In this document: positions 53,398 to 61,544 of the stretch, piece after piece
Layout: each line of letters begins with the position of its first letter
Numbering within the stretch: the stretch's first letter is position 1
NCBI GenBank assembly: GCA_900114805.1
Contig: FOZN01000002.1
Location: 744,001 to 808,000 of the forward strand
Direction: 5' to 3'
Source: Agrococcus baldri
Lineage (GTDB): Bacteria > Actinomycetota > Actinomycetes > Actinomycetales > Microbacteriaceae
DNA length: 64,000 nt
The notes under the pieces: model-generated
The model's database searches: none
What the model was told of the DNA's origin: nothing
Seen by the model: only the letters and a program-made list of their open reading frames with translations
Program-made: the position numbers and the translations under genes

Positions 53398-54587
53398 TCG
53401 CCTGCCTGCCGGGCGATGGCGGCGCCAGTGTCGAGTGCCGCGTCGAGGTCGGTGCGGGCGCCCTCCTGCCAGGCGTTGCCCTGCTCGCCCATCTGGGTGC
53501 CCGCCTCACGGGCCGCGGCGACGCGCGCGGCGTGCGTGGGCGCATCCGGAACCCCGTCGGCGCGCACACGGTCGAACTCGCGGCGCAGCACCGGCACGAC
53601 CTCGGTGCCGAGGATCTCGATCTGCTCGAGCACCTCCTCGAGCGGCAGACCGGCGTGGTCGACGAGGAACAGCTGCCGCTGGTAGTCGCCGGCGTAGTCG
53701 CGGAAGGACAGCGTGCGCTCGATGACCTGCTCGGGCGTGCCGACGGTGAGCGGCGTCATCTCGGTGAAGTCCTCGAGGCTCGGGCCGTGGCCGTAGACGG
53801 GCGCGACGTCGAAGAATGGACGGAAGCGCTCCTTGGCCTCGCGCTCGGTCGACTTCATGAAGACCTGGCCGCCGAGGCCGACGATCGCCTGCTCGGGCTC
53901 GCCGTGGCCGTAGTGCGCGAAGCGCGAGCGGTACAGCCGCACCATGCGCTCGGTGTGCTCCTTGTTCCAGAAGATGTTGTTGTGGAAGAAGCCGTCGCCG
54001 TAGTACGCGGCCTGCTCGGCGATCTGCGGCGAGCGGATCGAGCCGTGCCAGACGAACGGCGCGACGCCGTCGAGCGGCGCGGGGGTCGAGGTGAAGCCCG
54101 TCAGCGGCGTGCGGTGCTTGCCCTGCCAGTTGACGACCGGCTCGTGCCACAGCTTGTGCAGCAGCGCGTAGTTCTCGATCGCGAGCTCGATGCCGTCGCG
54201 GATGTCCTTGCCGAACCACGGGTAGACGGGGCCGGTGTTGCCGCGCCCGAGCGTGAGGTCGGCGCGGCCGTCGCTCAGGTGCTGCAGCATCGCGAAGTCC
54301 TCGGCGATCTTCACCGGGTCGTTGGTGGTGATGAGCGTCGTCGCGGTCGAGAGGATGAGCCGCTCGGTCTGCGCCGCGATGTAGCCGAGGGTGGTCGTCG
54401 GGCTCGACGAGAAGAACGGCGGGTTGTGGTGCTCGCCGGTGGCGAAGACATCGAGGCCGACCTCCTCGGCCTTCTTGGCCATCGCGATCCAGCCCTTGAT
54501 GCGCTCGTGCTCGCTGGGGGTCTTGCCGGTCGTCGGGTCCTGGGTGATGTCGCTCACCGAGAAGATGCCGAACTGCATGCTGCTCAT
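53394..54587 (-). CDS. FMN-dependent luciferase-like monooxygenase (CE1758-like)
   Basis: 397 residues, LLM class. MQFGIFSVSDITQDPTTGKTPSEHER N-terminus, ATGEHHNPPF, DLTLGRGNTGPVYPWFG and VGTPEQVIERTLSFRDY are usual for this branch. AAGGA 6 bases before ATG 54587; the very long frame upstream crosses the oxidase gene and was cut. Operon with an FMN reductase and MarR, a set known from corynebacteria. Substrate unknown; possible quinone or xenobiotic oxidation. Confidence 0.9.
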   Translation of the reverse strand: MSSMQFGIFSVSDITQDPTTGKTPSEHERIKGWIAMAKKAEEVGLDVFATGEHHNPPFFSSSPTTTLGYIAAQTERLILSTATTLITTNDPVKIAEDFAMLQHLSDGRADLTLGRGNTGPVYPWFGKDIRDGIELAIENYALLHKLWHEPVVNWQGKHRTPLTGFTSTPAPLDGVAPFVWHGSIRSPQIAEQAAYYGDGFFHNNIFWNKEHTERMVRLYRSRFAHYGHGEPEQAIVGLGGQVFMKSTEREAKERFRPFFDVAPVYGHGPSLEDFTEMTPLTVGTPEQVIERTLSFRDYAGDYQRQLFLVDHAGLPLEEVLEQIEILGTEVVPVLRREFDRVRADGVPDAPTHAARVAAAREAGTQMGEQGNAWQEGARTDLDAALDTGAAIARQAGE

Positions 54588-54623
54588 GGGTGGTCCTTCC
54601 GTCGCGGAGGCAAGTCTTTCAAA

Positions 54624-54642
54624 GTTGAACAATATGTGCAAC
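54624..54642 (-). promoter_or_regulatory. MarR-type operator before the monooxygenase operon
   Basis: GTTGAACAATATGTGCAAC, a near-palindrome of form GTTGnACAnnnTGTnCAAC, 37 bases upstream of the monooxygenase start. The only AT-rich spot in the gap. Confidence 0.65.
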
Positions 54643-54671
54643 GGGTGATGTGGGCACCCTATTCCCGGCGT

Positions 54672-54737
54672 CCACAACGTGCCAGGTGATGCTTCGGCGC
54701 ATGGCGTGCAGCGAGTGCGCACCTGGCACGTTGAGAT
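54672..54737. repeat. 67-bp palindromic repeat, copy 2
   Basis: Perfect 14-bp arms CAACGTGCCAGGTG (54675-54688) and CACCTGGCACGTTG (54720-54733) around a 31-base loop, followed by AGAT as in the other copies. Between divergent genes. Confidence 0.85.
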
Positions 54738-54761
54738 GGGGGGGGCGCGTAGCGTTCGGGT

Positions 54762-56072
54762 ATGACGACGGATGCGGTGCGCGGCTTCGACGCAGACGTC
54801 GCGGTGGTCGGGCTGGGCGCGATCGGCTCGAGCGCGGCCTGGCGCCTTGCCGCCCGCGGACTCGACGTCATCGGCATCGACCAGCACGAGCCCGGCCACG
54901 TCTGGGGCGGCTCGCGCGGGCGCACGCGACTCTTCCGCGTCGCGTGCCTCGAGCATCCCGGACTGGTGCCGATCGCTCGCCGGGCGAGGGAGCTGTGGCG
55001 CGAGCTCGAGGCCGCCGCCGGGCAGGAGCTGCTGCTGGAGACCGGCGGCATCATGATCGGCCAGCCGGGCTCCCGCATCATCGACGGCACGCTCGCGGCC
55101 GCCCGCGTGCACGCGCTGCCGGTCGAGCGGCTCGACGCCGACGAGCTGGCCCGCCGGCTGCCGGGCCATGCGCGCCTCGACCCGGGCGATGTGGGGCTGT
55201 GGGATCCGGAGGCCGGCGTGCTGCGCCCCGAGGCCGCCATCGTCGCGGCGGTCGATGCCGCCCGGGCGGCGGGCGCGCGCATCCGCACCGGGGAGCGCGT
55301 GCTCGCGATCGAGCCCGACGCCGACGGCGTGACCGTCCGTCTCGCGGGCGGCGAGCCGAGCAATGCGGCCAGCGAGACGGCAGCGGCTGGCGGCACCGCG
55401 AGTCGTGAGCTGCGGGTGCGCCGCGTGGTGCTGGCAGCCGGCCCCTGGCTGCCGCAGCTCGTGCCCGCCCTGCCGATCACGCCGCACCGGGTGGTGATGA
55501 CGTGGTTCGGGGCTCGCGAGGGCCACGAGGCCTCGGCCGATCGGCTGCACGTGTTCATCCGCAGCGTGCCGGGCCTGCCGCCGGGCGAGGAGCACTGGAT
55601 CTGGGGCCACGGCGCGCTCGCCGGCGACCTCGCGAAGGTCGGGCCCGAGTTCGACGGACCCTTCGAGGCCGACGACCCGGATGCGATCGACCGCGACATC
55701 CACGCCGGCGAGACCGACGGCATCCAGGCGCTCGTCGCGGCCGCCCTGCCCGACCTCGACCCCGAGCCGGCAGAGGCGACCACCTGCATCATGGCCCACA
55801 CGCCCGACGGCCAGTTCGTGCTCGGCCGCCCGGGTGCATCCAGCGGCCTGCGCGCATCCGGCGACCGTGGCGCACCCGGCGACCGTGGCGCATCCGGCGA
55901 CCGGGACGCATCCGGCGACCGGGACGCGTCCGACCGCGTCGTCGTCGCCGGCGGCTGCTCCGGCCACTCGTTCAAGCACGCCTCAGCGCTCGGCGAGCTC
56001 GCGGCGCAGCTGACCGTCGGCGAGGCGCCCTTCACCGACATCGGCTTCCTCGACCCGGCCCGCTTCGCCTGA
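54762..56072 (+). CDS. sarcosine/N-methyltryptophan oxidase-like flavoenzyme
   Basis: 436 residues. FAD motif VGLGAIGSSAAWRLA, GGSRGRTRLFRVA, and GGCSGHSFKHA near the C-terminus identify the MSOX/MTOX family; Cys342 in ATTCIMAHTPD is placed where FAD is bound covalently. It oxidatively demethylates N-methyl amino acids with O2. TAGCGT (54750-54755) ends 6 bases before ATG. A repetitive loop (365-390) interrupts the domain before the GGCSGH motif. Confidence 0.88.
   Translation: MTTDAVRGFDADVAVVGLGAIGSSAAWRLAARGLDVIGIDQHEPGHVWGGSRGRTRLFRVACLEHPGLVPIARRARELWRELEAAAGQELLLETGGIMIGQPGSRIIDGTLAAARVHALPVERLDADELARRLPGHARLDPGDVGLWDPEAGVLRPEAAIVAAVDAARAAGARIRTGERVLAIEPDADGVTVRLAGGEPSNAASETAAAGGTASRELRVRRVVLAAGPWLPQLVPALPITPHRVVMTWFGAREGHEASADRLHVFIRSVPGLPPGEEHWIWGHGALAGDLAKVGPEFDGPFEADDPDAIDRDIHAGETDGIQALVAAALPDLDPEPAEATTCIMAHTPDGQFVLGRPGASSGLRASGDRGAPGDRGASGDRDASGDRDASDRVVVAGGCSGHSFKHASALGELAAQLTVGEAPFTDIGFLDPARFA
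55854..55925 (+). repeat. four tandem 18-bp units inside the oxidase gene
   Basis: Units encode ASGDRG/APGDRG/ASGDRD/ASGDRD, followed by a partial fifth. In frame, in a predicted surface loop of a conserved enzyme. Confidence 0.85.
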
Positions 56073-56081
56073 GCAGTCCCG

Positions 56082-56148
56082 ATCTCAACGTGTCAGGTGC
56101 TCGTTCGACGCAGGGAGTGCGGCGTGTGCGCACCTGACACGTTGAGAT
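56082..56148. repeat. 67-bp palindromic repeat, copy 3
   Basis: Perfect 18-bp arms ATCTCAACGTGTCAGGTG (56082-56099) and CACCTGACACGTTGAGAT (56131-56148), 31-base loop. Lies between convergent genes, so it could double as a terminator. Confidence 0.9.
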
Positions 56149-56152
56149 TGGC

Positions 56153-57427
56153 TCAGACGCTGGTCGCCGGGTCGATCGAGGGGCCCTCGAGCGTGGCGGT
56201 CGCGGTGTCGGCCGGGGCGTGCTGCGCGCGGCTGAGCAGCACGAAGGGGATCGCCGCTGCCGAGATGATGCCGCTGAGCACGAGCGAGAAGCCGTAGCCG
56301 CCGATGTCGGCAGAGCGGCCCAGGATCGGCTGCGCGATGGCGCTGCCGCCCGAGCCCATCAGCGAGTCGAACGAGAGCACCGTCGCGCGCTGCTTCGAGG
56401 GGATCATGTCGTTCAGGTAGGCGCGGTGCACCGGGTCGTCGATCGACGTCATCACGCCCCAGACGGCGACCAGCGCGATCGCCACCCAGAAGTTCTGGGC
56501 CAGGCCGATGCCCAGCAGCACCACGACGCTCGTCACCGCCGAGAGTAGCAGCGTCGAGGTGCGCTTGCGGAACCAGCGCCGCACGACCGGCGCCAGGAAG
56601 CCGCCCGCCATGGCCGAGCCCGACAGCAGCGCAGCGGCGAGGCCGGCGATCGAGTACGCCTCGGGGTCGCCCCAGAGCTCCAGCAGGTACGGCTGCAGCG
56701 CGTAGAAGGCGTAGAAGCCGACGCCCGCCGTGAACGGGCTCGCGAGCATCAGCCAGCGCACCGGCGGGTTGCCGAGCCCGTACTTGAGCGAGGCGCGCAG
56801 CACCGTGCGGGTGGCCTTGATCGGCCCCTCGCTGCGGTCGGGCGTGAAGCCGAGGTCGCGCATCAGCAGGCCGGCGATCACCACCATCAGCACGAGCACC
56901 CCGGCCCGCATCAGGAACGGCACCCCCAGGTCGGTCAGCTGCGCCACCACGCCGCCGAGCACCGAGCCGACGAGCATTGCGCCGCCCGAGACCGCGACCG
57001 AGCGGCCGAAGATCTTCTCGAGCGACCCCTCGTAGCCGGTCGCCTGCAGCGCGTCGACGAGCCACGCATCCACCGCCCCGGTGAAGAAGGTGAAGCCCAG
57101 CCCCAGCAGCATCGACGCGAGCGCCCAGCCCCAGAAAGGCGCCTCCCACAGCCACATCAGCCAGTACAGGCCGGTGGTGACCGCGAGCGTCGCCGAGCCC
57201 AGCACGTATGACCAGCGCCGCCCCATCGTGTCGGCGACGACGCCCGTCGGGATCTCGAAGATCAGCACACCGATCGTGTAGAACGCGTTGGCGGTGAACG
57301 CCTCGAGGTTCGTCAGCCCGGCATCGAGCAGGAACAGCGTGTTGATGCCCCAGATGAAGGAGGCCGCGAGCGTGTTGCCGAGCACCAGCACGTAGTAGGT
57401 GCCCTGCACGCGGCTGGCGGTCGGCAT
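56153..57427 (-). CDS. MFS transporter
   Basis: 424 residues, 12 helices. IPTGVVADTMGRRWSYVLG is motif A; WGINTLFLLDAGLTNLEAFTANAFYTIG resembles pumps of the tetracycline/sugar-efflux type. -10-like CACTGT ends 6 bases before ATG 57427. The enormous frame to 59248 runs through the pyruvate oxidase gene and was cut. Substrate unknown. Confidence 0.85.
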   Translation of the reverse strand: MPTASRVQGTYYVLVLGNTLAASFIWGINTLFLLDAGLTNLEAFTANAFYTIGVLIFEIPTGVVADTMGRRWSYVLGSATLAVTTGLYWLMWLWEAPFWGWALASMLLGLGFTFFTGAVDAWLVDALQATGYEGSLEKIFGRSVAVSGGAMLVGSVLGGVVAQLTDLGVPFLMRAGVLVLMVVIAGLLMRDLGFTPDRSEGPIKATRTVLRASLKYGLGNPPVRWLMLASPFTAGVGFYAFYALQPYLLELWGDPEAYSIAGLAAALLSGSAMAGGFLAPVVRRWFRKRTSTLLLSAVTSVVVLLGIGLAQNFWVAIALVAVWGVMTSIDDPVHRAYLNDMIPSKQRATVLSFDSLMGSGGSAIAQPILGRSADIGGYGFSLVLSGIISAAAIPFVLLSRAQHAPADTATATLEGPSIDPATSV

Positions 57428-57507
57428 GTGCCCACAGTGGCACGCGGATGCCCGTGGCGACAGAGGCCGCACGGCCGGGTCCGCGCGCCCCGGCCGCGCG
57501 GGCCGGC

Positions 57508-59226
57508 TCAGAAGAGCTGGCGCCAGTTGGTCCGGGCCAGATCGAGCAGCTCGTCGCCGCGGCCTGACAGTACCGTGCGGATGGCGTAGAGCGCGAAGCC
57601 CTTCGCCTGCTCGAAGGCGATCGACGGCGGGATGGTCAGCTCCTGCGAGTCGCACACCACGTCGACGAGCACCGGTCCGTCGTGCGCGAAGGCCTCGGTG
57701 AGCGCCGCGTCGACGCCCGCGGAGTCCTCCACCCTGATGCCCTTGATGCCCATCGCCTCCGCGACGCCGGCGAGGCTCGGGTTCTCGAGCTCGGTCGCGA
57801 AGGGCACGAGCCCCGCCGCCTTCATCTCCAGGTCGACGAAGTTCAGCGAGGAGTTGTTGAACACCACGATCTTCGCCGGCAGCCGGTTCTGCGTCAGCGC
57901 CAGCAGGTCGCCCAGCAGCATCGTCACGCCGCCGTCGCCCGAGAGCGTGACGGTCTGCCTGGTGCGATCCTGCGCCAGCACGCCGATCGCCTGTGGCACC
58001 GCGTTCGCCATCGATCCGTGGTTGAACGAGCCGAGCATCCGTCGTCTGCCGTTCATGGTGAGGTACCGGGATGCGTAGACCACGGGCGAGCCGACGTCCG
58101 GGATGAAGACGGCGTCGTCCGCGGCCAGCTCGCTGATGCGCCGGGCGAGGTGCTGCGGGTGCACCGGCTGCCCCTTGCGCGCCGGCGACGCCAGGTCGTC
58201 GAGCTTCTCGCGGGTCTTCGCGTAGTGCTTCTGCGCGTCCTTCAGGTGCCGGTCGTCCTTCTGCTCCAGGTGCGGCAGCAGCGCCTGCAGCGTCTCGCCC
58301 ACACCGCCGACCAGGGCGACGTCGACCGGATGCCGCCTGCCGATCTGCGCGCCGCGGATGTCGACCTGCACGTACTGCGCGTCGGGGTAGAACTGCGGGT
58401 AGGGGAAGTCCGTGCCCAGCAGCAGCACCGCATCCGCGTCGCTCATCGCCCGGAAGCCGCTCGCGAAGCCCAGCAGCCCCGTCATGCCGACGTCGTACGG
58501 GTTGTCGTGCTCGAGGTGCTCCTTGCCGCGCATCGCGTGCACGATGGGCGCGCCGAGCCGTTCGGCGACCGCCAGCACCTCGGCGTGCGCGCCCGCGGTC
58601 CCCGCACCGCCGAGGATCGTCACCGTGCGCGCGTGGTTCAGCACGTCGGCGGCCTCGAGCAGGTGCATCGGCAGCGGCACCGTGGTCGAGTGCGAGCGGC
58701 GGATGATGCGGCGCCGGTCGTCGGCGATCTCGGCCATCGCCACATCGCCCGGGATCACCAGCACCGCGACCCCGCGCTGCTCGATCGCGGCCCGCATCGC
58801 GATCTCGAGCAGCCGCGGCATCTGCTTCGGGTCGGCGACGTACTCGACGTAGACGGAGCACTCGCGGAAGAGCTCCTGCGGGTGCGTCTCCTGGAAGTAG
58901 TTCGTGCCGATCTCGACGGTCGGGATGTGCGCGGCGATCGCCAGCACCGGCACACGGCTGCGGTTGGCGTCGTAGAGGCCGTTGATCAGGTGCAGGTTGC
59001 CGGGCCCGCAGCTGCCGGCGCACACCGCGAGCTCGCCGGTCATCTCGGCCTCGGCGCCGGCGGCGAAGGCGGCGGTCTCCTCGTGCCGCACGTGCACCCA
59101 CTCCATGCGGTCCTCGACGCGGATCGCCTCCGTGAAGGCGTTCAGCGAGTCGCCGGGCAGCCCGTACACGCGCTGCACGCCGTTGGCCACGAGCGTCTGG
59201 ACGATGTTCTCGGCAACCGTTCCCAT
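57508..59226 (-). CDS. poxB: pyruvate oxidase (quinone-dependent, PoxB-like)
   Basis: 572 residues, the same length as E. coli PoxB. ThDP enzyme: catalytic Glu in RHEETAAFAAGAEAE, ThDP motif SGDGGVTMLLGDLLALTQN to NNSSLNFV, and VCAGSCGPGNLHLINGLYDA. Decarboxylates pyruvate to acetate and CO2 at the membrane, reducing quinone. CATGGT (complement of 59233-59238) ends 6 bases before ATG 59226, so leaderless. The ORF extension to 59319 overlaps the hairpin repeat. Confidence 0.9.
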   Translation of the reverse strand: MGTVAENIVQTLVANGVQRVYGLPGDSLNAFTEAIRVEDRMEWVHVRHEETAAFAAGAEAEMTGELAVCAGSCGPGNLHLINGLYDANRSRVPVLAIAAHIPTVEIGTNYFQETHPQELFRECSVYVEYVADPKQMPRLLEIAMRAAIEQRGVAVLVIPGDVAMAEIADDRRRIIRRSHSTTVPLPMHLLEAADVLNHARTVTILGGAGTAGAHAEVLAVAERLGAPIVHAMRGKEHLEHDNPYDVGMTGLLGFASGFRAMSDADAVLLLGTDFPYPQFYPDAQYVQVDIRGAQIGRRHPVDVALVGGVGETLQALLPHLEQKDDRHLKDAQKHYAKTREKLDDLASPARKGQPVHPQHLARRISELAADDAVFIPDVGSPVVYASRYLTMNGRRRMLGSFNHGSMANAVPQAIGVLAQDRTRQTVTLSGDGGVTMLLGDLLALTQNRLPAKIVVFNNSSLNFVDLEMKAAGLVPFATELENPSLAGVAEAMGIKGIRVEDSAGVDAALTEAFAHDGPVLVDVVCDSQELTIPPSIAFEQAKGFALYAIRTVLSGRGDELLDLARTNWRQLF

Positions 59227-59270
59227 GCCGCCACCATGGCACGCGCACCTGATGCGCGACAGGCCCTTCA

Positions 59271-59320
59271 GTTGAGGTTCTGCGTCCGAGTTGCGGCTGC
59301 GGAGGACGCAGAACCTCAAC
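59271..59320. repeat. palindromic element, 17-bp arms
   Basis: GTTGAGGTTCTGCGTCC (59271-59287) and GGACGCAGAACCTCAAC (59304-59320), perfect, 16-base loop. It lies downstream of the permease gene and upstream of poxB, and may terminate the former. Arms share GTTGAG ends with the 67-bp family but otherwise differ. Confidence 0.8.
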
Positions 59321-59357
59321 CGACGCTGTGCAGGGCCGGCTGGCGGATGCGGTGGGC

Positions 59358-60665
59358 TCAGTTCGCCGGATCGGTTGCGGGGGGCGCGTGATCCGCCCGC
59401 ACCTCGCGGTCGCCCCCGCGCAGCCGCTCGAGCCCCGCCATCAGGTGGTAGATCACGAGCGTCGCGACCGTGCCGAGCACGATGCCCTCGAACAGCAGCG
59501 TGCCGGCCGACAGCGTGAAGTTCGCGATCGCCACGATCAGGCCGACGCCGGCGGCGAACTGGTTGCGCGGCTTCGAGAAGTCGACCTGGTTCTCGATCCA
59601 GATGCGCACGCCGATGATGCCGATGAGCCCGTAGAGCGCGGTGGTGACGCCGCCGAGCACGCCGGCGGGCACGGCGAAGATGATCGCGCCGATCTTCGGG
59701 CTCAGGCCCAGCAGGATCGCCGTGAACGCGGCCACCCAGTAGGCGGCGGTCGAGAAGACGCGCGTGGCGCTCATCACGCCGATGTTCTCGCCGTAGGTGG
59801 TGGTGGCCGAGCCGCCGAAGAGGCCTGCGACCGTGGTGGCGATGCCGTCAGAGAAGAGCGTGCGGCCGGCGAGCGGGTCGAGGTCGCGGTGCAGCAGCGT
59901 GCCGACGCCCTTCACGTGACCGAGGTTCTCGGCGATGAGCGGCAGCACGACGGGCACGAACATCAGCAGCGCCGGCAGCAGCGCCGGGTCGAGCGCGGGC
60001 ATCGTGAACTCGGGCAGGCCGATCCATGCGGCGTCGGCGACCGGCTGCCAGTCGATCGTGCCCGTCGCAGCGGCGACCGCGTAGCCGACGACGACGCCGA
60101 CGAGGATGGCGAGGCGGCCGATGAGTCCGCGGAAGAGGACGGCGGTGAGGATGACGGCGCCGAGCGTGATGACCGACAGCAGCGGGTCCTTCGCGAAGTT
60201 GTCGCGTGCCGCAGGTGCCAGGTTGAAGCCGATGAGCGCCACGATCGTGCCGGAGACGACCGGCGGCATGACGGCGCCCAGCCAGCGGGTGCCCGAGAAG
60301 TGCACGATGACGCCGACGATCGCCAGCAGCAGGCCGACCAGCACGATGCCCGCGAGTGCGAAGCCGTGCCCGCCCATCGCGGTCGCGGCGCCGACCGGCG
60401 CGATGAACGCGAAGGACGAGCCGAGATAGCTGGGCAGCTGGTTCTTGGTGATCAGCAGGAACAGCATCGTGCCGATCCCTGAGAACAGCAGCGTCGTCGA
60501 GGGCGGGAAGCCGGTGATGATGGGCACCAGGAAGGTGGCGCCGAACATGGCGACCACGTGCTGCATGCCGAGGCCGATCGTGCGCCCCCAGCTGAGGCGC
60601 TCCTCGGGGTAGACGATGTCGGTCGCGGACAGGGTCGCGTCGTCGCGCGTGCGCCAGGTGAACAT
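59358..60665 (-). CDS. uracil/xanthine permease (NCS2 family)
   Basis: 435 residues, 12-14 helices. GLGMQHVVAMFGATFLVPII, LLPLIAENLGHVKGVG with the family's acidic residue, and GGSATTTYGENIGVMSATRV (the NCS2 signature) are present. Imports uracil or xanthine with protons. GAGAGG precedes ATG. No nucleobase metabolism genes are adjacent. Confidence 0.92.
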   Translation of the reverse strand: MFTWRTRDDATLSATDIVYPEERLSWGRTIGLGMQHVVAMFGATFLVPIITGFPPSTTLLFSGIGTMLFLLITKNQLPSYLGSSFAFIAPVGAATAMGGHGFALAGIVLVGLLLAIVGVIVHFSGTRWLGAVMPPVVSGTIVALIGFNLAPAARDNFAKDPLLSVITLGAVILTAVLFRGLIGRLAILVGVVVGYAVAAATGTIDWQPVADAAWIGLPEFTMPALDPALLPALLMFVPVVLPLIAENLGHVKGVGTLLHRDLDPLAGRTLFSDGIATTVAGLFGGSATTTYGENIGVMSATRVFSTAAYWVAAFTAILLGLSPKIGAIIFAVPAGVLGGVTTALYGLIGIIGVRIWIENQVDFSKPRNQFAAGVGLIVAIANFTLSAGTLLFEGIVLGTVATLVIYHLMAGLERLRGGDREVRADHAPPATDPAN

Positions 60666-60804
60666 GGGGCCTCTCGATGCGGTGCGGGGGCGGGGCGGCA
60701 GGCCGCCGCGCGAGGTGCGCCGAGGTGCTGTCCGGCGGCGGCAGCGGCAGGCCGTCCTTCGGAGCGTAGCCGTGCGCGGCCCGCCTGTGGTTCCATCGCA
60801 GGCG

Positions 60805-61544
60805 ATGGATGAGCGCTCGAGACTCCTTGCCGCTTACGACGAGCAGCTGCGCGGGCGGCCCGATGCGCCCAGCGCGCTCGCGATCGACCGGCCGACGAGG
60901 CGAGCATCGAGGCGTTGGTGACGGATGCGCTGGCGCACTGCCGTGCCGACCCGCAGGTCTCACACGTGGACTGGAAGACCCGCGGGCACGACCGCGCGCC
61001 GGGCCTGCACGAGGCGCTGCTCGCGCACGGCTTCGAGCCCGATGAGCCCGAGTCGATCATGATCGGCACGGCCGCGAGCCTCGCCGTGGATGTGCCGCTG
61101 CTCGCCGGCGTGACGCTGCGCACGGTGCGGGAGGAGGCCGATGTGTTGGCCTTCAGCGCGCTGCAGGGCGAGGTGTTCGACATCCCCGTCGAGCCGATGG
61201 CGCGCGCCCTCTCCGCCCGGCTCGCGGTCGACCCGCTGATGGAGCTGTGGGCGGCGGAGGCAGACGGCCGGATGGTGTGCGGCGGCAGGCTCGAGCCCGT
61301 CGCGGGCACTGACTTCGCCGGCCTCTGGGGCGGTGCGACGCTCGCGGCATGGCGCGGCCGCGGCATCTACCGGGCGCTCACCGCCGAGCGCGCCCGCTCC
61401 GCGCTGCGCAGCGGTTTCACGCTCATGAACAGCGACTCCTCGGACGACTCGCGGCCGATCCTCGAGCGCAGCGGCTTCCTGCAGGTCTCCACCACCACGC
61501 CGTACCGGCTCGACCTGCGCGGCCGAGCCGACGCATCCGCCTAA
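60805..61544 (+). pseudogene. decayed GNAT-type acetyltransferase gene
   Basis: ATG 60805 opens a frame (MDERSRLLAAYDEQLRG…) that stops at 60921. From about 60885 the protein continues in another frame: ADEASIEALVTDALAH, then WKTRGHDRAPGLHEALLAHGFEPDEP and a complete GNAT core (LWGGATLAAWRGRGIYRALTAERARSA) to 61544. A frameshift near 60881-60897, probably with loss of about 30 codons, separates them. The 209-residue fragment from GTG 60915 may still be made. Stop codons overlap with the ThDP enzyme gene on the other strand. Confidence 0.6.

Noticed and set aside
59328-60482. Plus-strand frame opposite the uracil permease
   Set aside because: Asp/Glu/Arg/Gln-rich shadow of a clear NCS2 transporter.
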